64,000 nucleotides of DNA from Succinimonas sp045124755 (GTDB taxonomy: Bacteria > Pseudomonadota > Gammaproteobacteria > Enterobacterales > Succinivibrionaceae), in NCBI RefSeq assembly GCF_045124755.1, contig NZ_JBGVMK010000112.1, one strand, 5' to 3'. A program made the position numbers and the translations under genes. Under the pieces are notes generated by a model. It had not been told where the DNA came from, did no database searches, and worked only from the letters and a program-made list of their open reading frames with translations. Of the stretch, positions 33,584 through 43,617 are shown in pieces. Positions within the stretch are counted from its first letter, which is position 1. Every line of letters begins with the position of its first letter.

Positions 33584-36500
33584 ATGACCGCAAACATCCA
33601 TAACAGCATAAATAACAATATAAACAGCAGCATAGCAGCCGTCAGCGGCAGCGGCCCGGCAAATCCCGCCGCAAACCGGCAGGCTGCTATCGGGAGCGGC
33701 AGTGCTTCCGGAAGCATTGCCGGAAGCCGGATTAATGCCGGGGGAGCCCCGAACCCGGTGCTTTCTCCCAGAATGTCCCTGAAATTCGCCGAAATCAAAA
33801 GCTTTTTCGCCCAGAACAAAAACGAACTGGATATGAACGGTCTGGTTAAGGAGTTTCTCAGCCATACCGAAAACACCGAAGAAGGCGACAAAAAATGCCT
33901 GTTCCGCAAAACCGAGGATCTCAGACATTCCGAAACTCTCCTTAAAAATCTCACGGTAAGGATGGCGGTTCTGCAGGTGTTCGGGAAGGAGCCCCGGAAT
34001 CTCGCCGGAGGCCAGAAGGCTCTCGCCGAAGATCTTAACCGGACGCTTACGGCCGTTATCAGGGGAGAATACGCCAAAAATCCCGCCGCCGGCCGGGCGG
34101 AGCTGGATCGGGTCTTTGCCGATCTGGCCCGGAAGGCCCCCGGGGGAGCGCTGTCAGAGAAGCAGGAGTCTCTCCTGAACGGGATAAAGAGCTTTTATGC
34201 CGGCATGACGGACACCCAGTCCCGGGTGGCTGCCCTGATGCAGTACCGCAATAGCGGCAGCCCGAAGATCACTCTGGAAAACCCGGGGAATATTTTCGGG
34301 CTGGGACACGTTCTCCCCTCTCAGGAGGAGGATATCGGCAAGCTGATTAACGGCTCCCCGGTATCTCCGGAGGATCTGGCCCGCAAAATTGATTCCGGCG
34401 AAGCCTCTGTCAGGGACATGACGGAGGACAGCCCGGAATACCGGGCTCTCCTCCGGGAATACTCGGAAACCGCCCGGATCTCCCTGAATGCCTCCCTGGA
34501 TCTTGCGGAAAACCGTCTTCAGGAGCTTAACAGCAGCATCAGGAATGCGGGGATCACCGCTACCCCGGAGCAGGAAAAAACCTTTCTGGCCGAGGCTGCG
34601 GATATCCTGAAGGAGTTCCGGAGCATCAGGGCGGAGTCCGATGCCAAGCTCACCCCCGAGGATCAGAAGCTGCTGTTTTCCGGCGCCAGAAAATACGAAA
34701 CCCTGATCGGAAACGTTCTGGACGGTCTCCGGGATCTTTATGCTCCGGGATCCCGGGAACGGGGGAGCATCGATCTTATGAAGCAGCATCCCCAGGAGAC
34801 CCTGAAGCTTCTGGATTCCCTGGGCTTTTCGGGGGATCTCTTCGGGGAGTTTATCGGAGACAGGGACGCTCTTAAGCTGTACTTTAAAATTTCCGACGCG
34901 AAGCCGGGCAGCATTTCCGACCAGGATTTCAGATCCGCCATTAACAGCTTTGCCGCCAAGGTGTTCGATCCCCATCTCAACGATGACAGCTCTCTTCTCC
35001 TGTCCCTTATCAAGGGCATCAGCCCTGAGCGCATGTCAGATTCCCAGAAAATCATTCTGGAGCATCTCCCCCAGAAGCTGGAGCTCACTCAGGATGTGTT
35101 CGAGTGTCTTTCCTCGGTGCTTTCCGGCCTTGATATCGCAAACGGCCCCCTTACTCCGGGCTCCATCAGCCTGGATAATCTGAAAAAGGCCTACCAGGCG
35201 GTCTGCAATCCCGGGGACGAGCTTAAGAGAATCATGAGCGAGCATGGCGGAAAGATGACCTTCCGGAATATGGAAAGCTTTATCCTGAGAGCCGCCTATC
35301 ACCAGTTCCGGGCCGAGCACGCCGCGGACTCCCAGGAGACCTTCGGGGGCGGCTTCCGGGATAATGCCGAATTCCGCAGGGCCATGGGCATTGCCGACAG
35401 GGGTGATACCTCTCCGGAAAAGCCGGTGGACATTTCCCGCTACGAGGGCTTTGATCCCCTGAACGTGAGAATGGATGACATGTCCGCGGGCGGCTTTATC
35501 ACCAGCTTCAACATTCTCTGCGCCAACAGCGATTTTCTGGAGGCCGCCAGGAAGCTTCCGGCGGTGCATCTGGCAGACCGGGTGGCCCAGGCTCTTAACA
35601 TCGATCTTAAAAGAGCCTTCGAGAGCGATCCCGCCCTGAGTCAGAGCTATGAGGCCCAGGAAACCCCGGCTGACCGTCTGGAATGGTTCCGCAGCAATCT
35701 CCCCCGGCTCACGGAGCTTTATCTCGCCGGCGAAGGCGCTTTGGTAAAGCAGATCGAAAATGAAAACCGCGCCGAAATCGAAAATCGCCGAAATGACATC
35801 AATGCCCTTAATTTGCAGGATCTTGCCGATCTTAACAACATTAACGCCGGCAAGAACGGCCTCCGTCCGGTGTCCAGCGTGGAGGAGCTCCTGGTGAACA
35901 CGGACGGCATCAGAGGCGGCAAGGAAATCGGCTATCTGGTGTCCTTCCTGAATCAGATCAGAGCAGCCTCGGTCACCGACTTCATTCCCGAGGGCAAAAC
36001 CTTCCTGGGACTCAGGGGATCCGATTTCCTGAACCCCGCCAGTACCGACAAGATCCGCCGGGCTCTTTCAGAGGCTCCGGAATCAGTGATGACCTCTCCG
36101 GACTACAAGGACGCCTTCCGGTTTTTTGCCAAAATGCAGAAGGCCATCGCCCGGGCCGCTGACAAGACCGCCATGCTGACCGCCGCTGATATAGGCAGGG
36201 TCGCTCTTAAGAAGAAGGACATCACTGCCGCCCTGAATATGATTACCGGCGCCAAAACCGTCTATAAGGCGCAGTACCAGCACCGGGACGAATTTGAGGT
36301 GCTGGACCGGAAGGATTACCTCCTTTCCGATCTCCGGGATTACTGTCTCGGAAAGGAAAGCATCGGCAGAACTCAAAGGATGGAGATGCTCGGAAATCTC
36401 AATATCACCGAGAAGATGTTCGATCCGGAGAACAATATCTTTGTGAAGGACAAGGAAGCCGGCAAGGCCAAGTGCCAGGCAATCAAGGCCGCCGTGGCCG

Positions 36501-38956
36501 AAGCGGTCAGGGAATTCAAAACCACCGCCAGAACATCACGGGACATCATGAGCGATCTTATCCGCAAGGTGAATGCGGAGCTGGCCGGGGACAAGACCCT
36601 GAATATCGCCCGGGCGGTGACCATGCTTGTTCCCCACAATGAGCATGAGGTGCTTCTGGATCCCCGCCACAGCATTACGGAAACCGTGGCAAAGGATATC
36701 CGGGGACTTTTCAAAAAATCTCTGGCCAAATCCAATAACCCGGTGTTCCGGAATGTGGTTGACAATGTCAGCATCTACAGCCGGGACAACATTTTCTTCG
36801 TGAACAGCATGATGGAGAGCCTCAAGGAGTTCAGCCTGACCAAATGCGCTTCCCTGGATCAGGCGGTGAAGCAGAATCGCTTTGCCTCTCTCATGGTGGA
36901 TCGGGCTCTCCGGAAGACTGCTTACGAGAACGGCTTTAAAACCATTGCCGACATGAAGAAGGCTTTTCTCAGCGACGAGGGCAAGGGCAAGCTGACCAAG
37001 AATCAGCTTATTGACCAAGCGGTTAACGAGCTTAAGAAGGATTTTGCGGCTCTGGACGAGAACACCCTTCGCAATATCGTTCTGGGAGCCGTGGAGTCCG
37101 ACATCTACGGCCGGGATACCGGAAAATCATCCCGGATCTGGGCCGGCATCAAGAAAATCGGCCGCGCCATGAAGAACATGAAGCTTCTGAACATGTTCAA
37201 GGGGCTTTCCAAGACCACGGCGGCTAAAACCGCAGCAAGGGCGCTCTCCCGGAAAACCGCCGGGGAAACCCGCCATCTGGCTAAATCCATGCTGGAATCT
37301 CTGGACAGCGGCTCCGCCATTGTTCATAACATCAAGGGAGAGTTTTCCATCGGGGTGGGACTGGCTCCCAGGATTCCCGGAACAGACGACGATACCTTGA
37401 AGCTTAAGGCGGGCATCGCTCTTACCGACGGCCTGGATCTTCAGGTGGAAACCGACGGAGAAGGCAAATACCGCTTTGTCATGGAAGCGTCCCTGGGGGG
37501 CAAGTTATTTGCCGAGGGCGGTTTCAAGGCGGGAGATGCCGATATTGCCGAAGTCAAGGCCGAAGCCAAAGCCGGCTACCAGAGAACCTACGAGGTCACC
37601 TTTGACAATCTGGACAATGCAGCCGCATTTCTGAGCAAAATCATGATTGCGGATCTGACTCAGAAGGACATGGCCGCAGCCAATGAGGTGAAGAGCAGTC
37701 ATACGGGCAGCCTGGGCGCCAGCATCTCCGGCAAGGCCGATCCCCTGGCCGCGGGGCAGAAGATCGCCGGAAAGGAGATCAATTCCGCCAAAAAGCCGGT
37801 TACCGCCGAGATTTCCGCCGGCGCCGGAGCCGAAGCGGAGTGGACCTATGAACGGGGCGTCAACCACTACCGGCATTCCGTGCATACCTCCTTTGACGCC
37901 AATGCCGGGTTTGAGGTGTCCCTGTCTCCCCGCAACATCGTTCTGGGCGATGCCGACAAGGAGTCCCTGTCCCCGGAGGATAAGGAGGCTTATGAAAAGA
38001 AGGAAGCCGCTCTGGATTTTGCCGACAAGTTCATTAAAACGGCTCTGGCTCCGGACAAGGCCGCCGAGGATTATCTTACCGGCCCCATGGCTGAGGAGTT
38101 CATGAACCTCATGGGGGATCATCCCTACAGCGATGAAGAAAAGGAAGCCTGGGGAGAACTCACCGACATGGATAAGTTCCAGGCTGACCGGAACCGCTAC
38201 TTTGCGGAATGTCTGGCCGGATTTGCCACGGGAACCGTAGCGGAACCCGCCGTGAATGACGTGATTTCCCTCAGGGACTATCTCCTTAAGAAGCTTCCCG
38301 GAGCGGAAAAGGCCGGAGAGCTGCTGAAGTCCGTTACCGACTTCTTCGGACGCATGGCTTCCAAGCTGGACGGTCCCCATGCCCGGTTCAGCTTCGAGGT
38401 CGCTCTCGGGAAATCCACGGAGAAGATTCTGTCGGTAACCGGCGGCGTGAAGTGTCATTTTGAAAACACCCTGAGCTACGAAACCAACGCTCTGGAAACC
38501 TCCCTGCGCTCTGCCGAAAGGGTAACCAGGGTCATGGCGGAGGACAAGGGCGGCAGCGACAACGTGAAGCAGAAAAACACGGATTTCCTGAAGGCGTCCC
38601 TGAAGAAGCTGGGGGTCAGCCGGGACGAGATCGCCAAGGCTGTGAACTACCTCAGCGTGCTGCAGAAGGATCGGGACATAACCATCAGCGATTTTGAAAT
38701 CCGCCGTACGGCAAAGAAGAGTTCTCTTCATGCGCTCCGGGGGAAGATCAAGGATGACCAGGCTCCCGGGGAACAGTACAAGGGACTGGTGAAGAGCCTT
38801 AAAAACGAGGACTTTGAGCTGGCTGAAATCGTGTTCCACACCTCAGAGGATGTGCATGAAGGCGAGTACAGCTTCGGCGTCAAAATGATTGCCGAGGTCG
38901 GCACCAAAACCGCCGAGAAGCAGGTAAAGGTCGAAAGTCACACGCTCCGGTTCTGA
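33584..38956 (+). CDS. Giant T3SS-associated protein 1 (1790 aa), candidate effector
   Basis: No known family is recognised. The N-terminus is rich in Asn, Ser and Ile (MTANIHNSINNNINSSIAAV), disordered and uncharged like type III export signals. Residues about 60-1240 look mainly alpha-helical. Residues about 1240-1465 switch to alternating beta strands rich in Gly/Ala (EFSIGVGLAP, LKLKAGIALTDGLDLQVE, EASLGGKLFAEGGF) that could form a barrel, and another strand block lies at about 1598-1640. The protein ends VESHTLRF. It is paralogous along its length to the 1866-residue protein at 43618 and carries the same promoter element as sctP. GGAGG precedes ATG 33584. Size plus late beta-rich region recalls AvrE-type channel effectors, but no sequence match is claimed. 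Confidence 0.8.
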   Translation: MTANIHNSINNNINSSIAAVSGSGPANPAANRQAAIGSGSASGSIAGSRINAGGAPNPVLSPRMSLKFAEIKSFFAQNKNELDMNGLVKEFLSHTENTEEGDKKCLFRKTEDLRHSETLLKNLTVRMAVLQVFGKEPRNLAGGQKALAEDLNRTLTAVIRGEYAKNPAAGRAELDRVFADLARKAPGGALSEKQESLLNGIKSFYAGMTDTQSRVAALMQYRNSGSPKITLENPGNIFGLGHVLPSQEEDIGKLINGSPVSPEDLARKIDSGEASVRDMTEDSPEYRALLREYSETARISLNASLDLAENRLQELNSSIRNAGITATPEQEKTFLAEAADILKEFRSIRAESDAKLTPEDQKLLFSGARKYETLIGNVLDGLRDLYAPGSRERGSIDLMKQHPQETLKLLDSLGFSGDLFGEFIGDRDALKLYFKISDAKPGSISDQDFRSAINSFAAKVFDPHLNDDSSLLLSLIKGISPERMSDSQKIILEHLPQKLELTQDVFECLSSVLSGLDIANGPLTPGSISLDNLKKAYQAVCNPGDELKRIMSEHGGKMTFRNMESFILRAAYHQFRAEHAADSQETFGGGFRDNAEFRRAMGIADRGDTSPEKPVDISRYEGFDPLNVRMDDMSAGGFITSFNILCANSDFLEAARKLPAVHLADRVAQALNIDLKRAFESDPALSQSYEAQETPADRLEWFRSNLPRLTELYLAGEGALVKQIENENRAEIENRRNDINALNLQDLADLNNINAGKNGLRPVSSVEELLVNTDGIRGGKEIGYLVSFLNQIRAASVTDFIPEGKTFLGLRGSDFLNPASTDKIRRALSEAPESVMTSPDYKDAFRFFAKMQKAIARAADKTAMLTAADIGRVALKKKDITAALNMITGAKTVYKAQYQHRDEFEVLDRKDYLLSDLRDYCLGKESIGRTQRMEMLGNLNITEKMFDPENNIFVKDKEAGKAKCQAIKAAVAEAVREFKTTARTSRDIMSDLIRKVNAELAGDKTLNIARAVTMLVPHNEHEVLLDPRHSITETVAKDIRGLFKKSLAKSNNPVFRNVVDNVSIYSRDNIFFVNSMMESLKEFSLTKCASLDQAVKQNRFASLMVDRALRKTAYENGFKTIADMKKAFLSDEGKGKLTKNQLIDQAVNELKKDFAALDENTLRNIVLGAVESDIYGRDTGKSSRIWAGIKKIGRAMKNMKLLNMFKGLSKTTAAKTAARALSRKTAGETRHLAKSMLESLDSGSAIVHNIKGEFSIGVGLAPRIPGTDDDTLKLKAGIALTDGLDLQVETDGEGKYRFVMEASLGGKLFAEGGFKAGDADIAEVKAEAKAGYQRTYEVTFDNLDNAAAFLSKIMIADLTQKDMAAANEVKSSHTGSLGASISGKADPLAAGQKIAGKEINSAKKPVTAEISAGAGAEAEWTYERGVNHYRHSVHTSFDANAGFEVSLSPRNIVLGDADKESLSPEDKEAYEKKEAALDFADKFIKTALAPDKAAEDYLTGPMAEEFMNLMGDHPYSDEEKEAWGELTDMDKFQADRNRYFAECLAGFATGTVAEPAVNDVISLRDYLLKKLPGAEKAGELLKSVTDFFGRMASKLDGPHARFSFEVALGKSTEKILSVTGGVKCHFENTLSYETNALETSLRSAERVTRVMAEDKGGSDNVKQKNTDFLKASLKKLGVSRDEIAKAVNYLSVLQKDRDITISDFEIRRTAKKSSLHALRGKIKDDQAPGEQYKGLVKSLKNEDFELAEIVFHTSEDVHEGEYSFGVKMIAEVGTKTAEKQVKVESHTLRF

Positions 38957-38983
38957 TAATTCCGGAAGTCCCCGAGAGGATGA

Positions 38984-39165
38984 TGAGACCTGGCCAGACC
39001 GCATAGGGCGAAGCTTATGCGGCCTGGCTTATTTATTCGGGGCCCAGCCCGGAGGTGATATTTTGCATGGCGGGAAGAAAACCCGGTGAGGCGTTTACTG
39101 CTTAAGCATACATAAAAAGAAGCCGGCAGCCTGCGGGGATATATTCCCTGTCCTGCCGGTTTTGC
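38984..39165 (+). terminator. Two terminator-like hairpins after giant gene 1
   Basis: The first hairpin, CCAGACCGCATA paired with TATGCGGCCTGG (about 38992-39026), is followed by CTTATTTATTC. The second, GCCGGCAG paired with CTGCCGGT (39122-39160), is followed by TTTGCTGTTCTTTT. The 455 bases up to the transposase gene hold no supported gene. Confidence 0.5.
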
Positions 39166-39412
39166 TGTTCTTTTCGGCAGCGCAGAGAGATTCATGGCCG
39201 TAGCGCGGATCTGGTGATAACAATCTTGAAATATCGCCTGAATGCGCGGTTTTAAGCCGTCATTTTTCTTTGAATCACTGATTCTTCAAGGGTGTATATC
39301 ATTTTAGCGCCTGCCTTAGCGTCCTGAATTCCATGTGTTACGGACGATTCCCAAAAAATAGGTTTACAATTTTCCTGACCAGGGGGCAATCCCATGCAAA
39401 GGAGGCAGATCC

Positions 39413-41284
39413 ATGTCCAGAATTGCGAAGACCGCAGACAATATTGTGAGCATTCCCAAAAGCGTTTCTGTAACAGCGAAGGGGTATGTTTACTGGAATG
39501 CCACTACGACCTGGGTTGATAAGGCGAACGGTACCGGAAAAAGGGCAGACCATAAGAAAGAATGCATCGGGGTAGTTTTATGTCCGGGCGGCGACTGGAA
39601 AAAGGATCGGCGCATGTACGCAAACTCGGCTTACTACCGGCTCTTTCCTGCGGATAAAAGTTCTTCGGAGAAAACGCCGGCCGGCAATGCTTCCAGTGCG
39701 TGCCGGGAATACCCGCAAAGGTTTGACTGTATTTCAGCGGGGCTTTATGCAGCAGTAAGCAAAATTGCGGAGGAATCCGGATTATATGAGGCGCTTCTGG
39801 AGGTGTTCGGAGCAGAAGATGCCTGCTTAATCATGGATTTGGCGATGTACATGATTTCCCGCGAAACTGCGGAGATGCGGCATTTTCCCCATTGGGCCGC
39901 CAGCCATGCCATTTTTTCTGAAAGCATTCCGGATGCCGGCTTTATCAGCGCCTTTGAAAAGGAGATTTCGCCGTCTCTCATCAGCAGGTTCAGGAATACC
40001 TGGGCTGCGGCGGCGCTCGGAGACGGGCGTGTTTTGGCATGCTATGATTCCGTAAATACCTGCTCTCAGGCTCCGGGCGTGTTTCTGGTTCAGCAGGGAT
40101 ATGCAGTTGATGATCCTGAAGAATGCCGGCTTAATGCGGAATATGCGATGCGGCAAAAAGACGGGCTTCCGGTCACCTTTAATGTGTCCCCGGGCGCCGT
40201 CAAAGACATCAGCGAAGCGGCAAATATATCTGCTGGCCTCTCGGAGTTAAAAAAGCCGAACCCGGGGCAGCAGGGATGCGGAAAAATCCCGGGGAATGAT
40301 AATATCAGCATTACGGTTTTTGCTGACCGGGGGCATATCTCGCATGAACATATTCAAGACCTCCGGAACCGGGGAATCGGATTCATCTTTTTGCTGAACG
40401 GAAACACGGAGCTTGCTAATGAGGTTCTCGGTAATCACATTGACGAAGTCAAAAAAGCTGCCAGTTTCATCAGGGAAAACGGAAGGTTCGCGCTGACCGT
40501 CAGGAATAAAATCTTCCCGGATGACGAAAAGGAAAGCCGGTTCCATATTGTGTGGGACGGGGAACTGGAAACGAGGCATCGCTTCATTCTGGAAAACGAT
40601 CTTATCGGGAAGGCGGACAACCTGAAGAAACACATGGCAAAGGGAACCCGTCTGACGGATGAAAATCTTAACAGGTATCGCCAGTACTTCAACATCTCCT
40701 GTCATGAGGATGGTGCCTTAAAAGCCAATCAGAGCAGGGAAGGATCAGAAAATGCTGACAATGCGCCGGAATTCGCACCGGCCTATGTGATTGATTCATT
40801 CGAAAGAAATGCGGCAGCTGTCGGGAAAGCTCACCGGTACTGCGGTTATCTGGTGTACGTCTCTGATCAGGAAATGACGGCTCAGGAGATCATAAAAGTC
40901 CTTGACAGAAGAGACGGCGCTGAGACGATGCTGAGAGCATTAAAAGGCTGGCTGGGCAGGGATAAAATCGGGTTTTGCTCGGAAAACACGATGCAAGCCA
41001 AAAATCTGATTTGCTTTGCCGCTTCTGTCATAGGGGCGCAGCTTCTGGCAAAAACGGAAGCCTTCCGCGAACAGGAAATGAAAAGGTGCGGCATTTCAGC
41101 AGCCGGGGATTTGCCGGCAGTCGCTGATTTGCTGGAAGAAATCAGAGCCGACAGGGATTTATGCGCAGGAACGTATGTCCGGAGATATTTGCCGGGCAAA
41201 CTGCAGAAAACCGTTCTTGATCTTATAGGGGTAACTCTTGAGGATATAGACGCTGTTATTGCAAATCTTGCCGATGAACCATGA
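39413..41284 (+). mobile_element. IS4-superfamily (IS1634-like) transposase
   Basis: A 623-residue DDE transposase. An N-terminal region with WVDKANGTGKRADHKKECIG is typical of the IS1634 group; catalytic Asp residues are likely in ACYDSVNT and VFADRGH, and Glu in DRRDGAETMLRALKGWLGRDK near the C-terminus (YREK-like region). The frame is complete, with AAGGAGG six bases before ATG 39413. Terminal inverted repeats and a target duplication could not be found by eye, so the element's borders are not set. It separates giant gene 1 from the chaperone-like genes and giant gene 2 and may have brought or split part of the island. Confidence 0.8.
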
Positions 41285-41373
41285 AAAATGCGTCAGGGTA
41301 AAAAACCGGCAGCAAATCAAGGTTACAAGCAATTATTAAAAATGAATTTCATAAAAACCAAGCGAAGAAAAGT

Positions 41374-41829
41374 ATGGCTAATGAGATTGATAAACAGACA
41401 TCCTGGCTGTTTAATCGTCAGTATGATGACAATACCACCGAAGAACAGGATAATAAAATTCTCGAATTGGCTGAAGAGCAAATATATGAATTTGGCTGGG
41501 ACGAAACATTCAAAAGCTGGAAAAAATACCTTTTTACCGAATGCAAAACCCCTGAGTCCGCAATTAATTTTGCCAATCTGTTCTGGAGTTACGGCGGGCA
41601 GGATCATCCTGTCAGCGAACCGTATGAATTTCTGGGCTATTTTTACTTCCGGATTGATTTCGATACGGAGAAGCATGATGCCGGCGGCATCCTTGACAGT
41701 CTTGCCATCTATCTCCTGCCCAGGGCCGGATATTCCTATGCTGATCCCAATATCAACTTCGATTATGTTCCGGAACTTGATCCCAGGATAATTGCCGCAG
41801 CTAAAGCATGGAAATCCGCCGGTCTTTAA
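41374..41829 (+). CDS. Hypothetical acidic protein
   Basis: A 151-residue acidic protein (MANEIDKQTSWLFNRQYDDN..., FLGYFYFRIDFDTEKHDAGGILDSLAIYLL). It has no signal peptide or membrane segment. The mix of aromatic and acidic residues recalls small immunity-type or bacteriophage accessory proteins, but no family is recognised. It begins 90 bases after the transposase gene, on the same strand, in AT-richer DNA, so it may be IS-borne cargo. The 332 bases after it, up to 42162, show no supported gene. Confidence 0.5.
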   Translation: MANEIDKQTSWLFNRQYDDNTTEEQDNKILELAEEQIYEFGWDETFKSWKKYLFTECKTPESAINFANLFWSYGGQDHPVSEPYEFLGYFYFRIDFDTEKHDAGGILDSLAIYLLPRAGYSYADPNINFDYVPELDPRIIAAAKAWKSAGL

Positions 41830-42161
41830 GACTGCAACAGCCTTGTGAGGTCAGGCAGGGCGCTTTTCGAGAAGACTTTCCCGGGAATCCGGATTAATCC
41901 TGACGGCTTTGCATGCGCCGGCGCCGGGGCTCGCTGTCTTTCTAAAACCTCTTTTCTTTGCGCTCATCTTTGTCCTTTGCCGCGGCGCCCTGACCCGGAA
42001 CGTTATAGCGGCACGGACGTTCTCCGGAGACGGGGATTTCATGAGATGCAGGCCGCTTAAAAAGCGTCCTGACCGGCAGCGTCGGATCGGGATACCGGCA
42101 GTAAGATAACAGCAGTAAATTGTGAGATAATTAGGAAACGGTTTTTTACGGAATTAATGCC

Positions 42162-42635
42162 ATGCTTTTAGATGAAATCAATAAAGTTCTTCTGATGATC
42201 AATGAAAAGATCGTTCCTCTGGATCCGGAAACCAAAACGGCGGTGAGCAGTCTTAACGGCTTTAACGTAGAGTTCCGGCTTTCCGGGGAGGAGGAACTGC
42301 TGCGGCTGTCCGCGGCGGTATTCGAGGTGGAGAATATCTATGATGACGCCTTTCAGACTCTGTCTAAGGAGATTCTGATTCTTAATTCTCCGGAAAAACT
42401 GCCCTCGGATCTGCGCCTGGGGGTGGATACCGTTGATCAGACCGTTACCATGCAGGGAGTTATTGATGTTTCCGGGGCTCTGGATGCCGAAAGCATCGGT
42501 TTTTATATTAAGACCATGCTTTTTTATCTGCCCGGGGTCCGGGAGGATCTTCTCAGGGTTCTGGCAGCGCGGCAGGAGGAGCAGGAGGCGGCGATTACTC
42601 AGGAGAGCGCGGCGTTTTTTGCTGATGAAGTGTAA
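42162..42635 (+). CDS. Class I T3SS chaperone-like protein A
   Basis: A 157-residue acidic protein: LDEINKVLLMINEKIVPLD, then a beta-hairpin NGFNVEFRL, EILILNSPEKLPSDLRLGVD, and a helical, very acidic tail (RQEEQEAAITQESAAFF). The size, acidity and alpha-beta-beta-beta-alpha alternation fit CesT/SycE-type effector chaperones. The LILNSPE...LGVDTVDQTVTMQ block resembles INSAPDLL...CDSRDAVTIRLG in the next gene, so the two are probably related. No clear regulon promoter lies upstream. The assignment is structural inference only. Confidence 0.55.
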   Translation: MLLDEINKVLLMINEKIVPLDPETKTAVSSLNGFNVEFRLSGEEELLRLSAAVFEVENIYDDAFQTLSKEILILNSPEKLPSDLRLGVDTVDQTVTMQGVIDVSGALDAESIGFYIKTMLFYLPGVREDLLRVLAARQEEQEAAITQESAAFFADEV

Positions 42636-42789
42636 CCGGCTTCTCAAAAATGGTTTTTCGGGAGATTTTTGTATCTCTTTGCGGTTTAATGCGTTGTTAT
42701 TACAATAAGGCAGTAATAAACAGCAGCTAATAGCGACAAAAGGTATTTTCGCCGGGGCTATGCCGCGCTGACAGAATCAGGATGAAGTT

Positions 42790-43350
42790 ATGACAGCTAA
42801 AAATGATGGTATGGAACAGCTCAATGCCGCTCTGGGAGAGCTGTCATCCTATGGTCTCGCTCCCGTGACTCAGAATGAAACGTCATTTTTTGTGAATTCG
42901 GGGACGGGCGAGGTTTCTCTGCGCGTTTTCCCGGAAATGGCAGTGTTCTGCCTCTCGGTAAAGGTGGAAAATGCGGATCTGGAAAGGGGCGTTTACGAGG
43001 AGGCTCTGGCCATAAACAGCGCTCCGGATCTGCTGTCGGGCAATAACCGGCTTTTTTGCGACAGCCGTGATGCCGTAACCATCAGGCTGGGTTCCTGCGT
43101 CAGCCTGGAAAGAACCGATGCCGCTGCCCTGAAGCACCGGATCCTGGATTTTCTGCAAACCTTTCCCGAGGATCTCAGCGCGGTACGGCAGTATATGAGC
43201 GGGGAGTTTGCCGGCGCTGATGACTTTTCCGGAGATGACATGTCTCCGGCCTCTGTGATTTCCGGCCCTGATTATGTTCCCGGCCTCGACGACCGGCCGT
43301 TCAGCGTTTCCGACATGACCATGATGATGCCGGGCATGATGGCGGTGTAG
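42790..43350 (+). CDS. Class I T3SS chaperone-like protein B
   Basis: A 186-residue acidic protein with the same pattern as the preceding gene: an N-terminal helix (MEQLNAALGELSSYGL), strands TSFFVNSGTGEVSLRVFPEMAVFCLSV, EALAINSAPDLLSGNNRLFCD, VTIRLGSCVSLE, and a C-terminal helix. It ends in a Met-rich, acidic tail (MTMMMPGMMAV). It lies just upstream of giant gene 2, the usual position of a dedicated effector chaperone. A partial match to the regulon element (GTAACC 42632-42637, then GTTTTT after 15 bases) lies upstream but lacks the CGT. A terminator follows, so giant gene 2 uses its own promoter. Confidence 0.6.
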   Translation: MTAKNDGMEQLNAALGELSSYGLAPVTQNETSFFVNSGTGEVSLRVFPEMAVFCLSVKVENADLERGVYEEALAINSAPDLLSGNNRLFCDSRDAVTIRLGSCVSLERTDAAALKHRILDFLQTFPEDLSAVRQYMSGEFAGADDFSGDDMSPASVISGPDYVPGLDDRPFSVSDMTMMMPGMMAV

Positions 43351-43378
43351 CCCGGATTTCCTGAACTTTTCCCGCTGA

Positions 43379-43417
43379 AAACCGATCCTGCGTTTGCAGG
43401 GAGCCGGTTCTTTTTTC
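43379..43417 (+). terminator. Rho-independent terminator before giant gene 2
   Basis: AACCG...CTGC and GCAG...CCGGTT form an interrupted stem around GTTT, followed by TTCTTTTTTC. It separates the chaperone-like genes from the promoter of giant gene 2. Confidence 0.65.
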
Positions 43418-43492
43418 TGTTCTGCCTTCGCTGCTTTTTCTTCTTCGGATCTTCCCTTATATCTTCCTTATCCCCGATTCGCTTCCCGTTTT

Positions 43493-43522
43493 TGTAACCT
43501 TGCCGCTTCCGGAACGTTATCC
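43493..43522 (+). promoter_or_regulatory. T3SS-regulon promoter element, copy 6 (giant gene 2)
   Basis: TGTAACCT (43493-43500), 14 bases, CGTTATCC (43515-43522). The two boxes match copies 1 and 2 at every position although the spacer is unrelated, about 95 bases before the 1866-residue gene. Confidence 0.75.
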
Positions 43523-43617
43523 GGCCGTATAATCAGTAAATAACAGACGCGCAGGGGAATTCCGCGGGCATTCCGGACAGAATTTCACGGGCTGAAGGAA
43601 AGAACAGGAAGGCTTAT

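Noticed and set aside
37505..38839. Open frame of 444 codons on the - strand
   Set aside because: Antisense to giant gene 1, without start signals or motifs.
39166..41373. Terminal inverted repeats of the IS4/IS1634-type element
   Set aside because: None could be matched by eye on the two sides of the transposase gene, so no element borders are reported.
41845..42109. Short frames between the acidic hypothetical gene and chaperone-like A
   Set aside because: Overlapping frames in several phases without start signals; one contains a hydrophobic stretch but nothing supports expression.
42632..42658. Seventh copy of the T3SS-regulon promoter element
   Set aside because: GTAACC is present but the -10 position reads GTTTTT instead of CGT, and it overlaps the stop of the preceding gene; mentioned only as a weak candidate.
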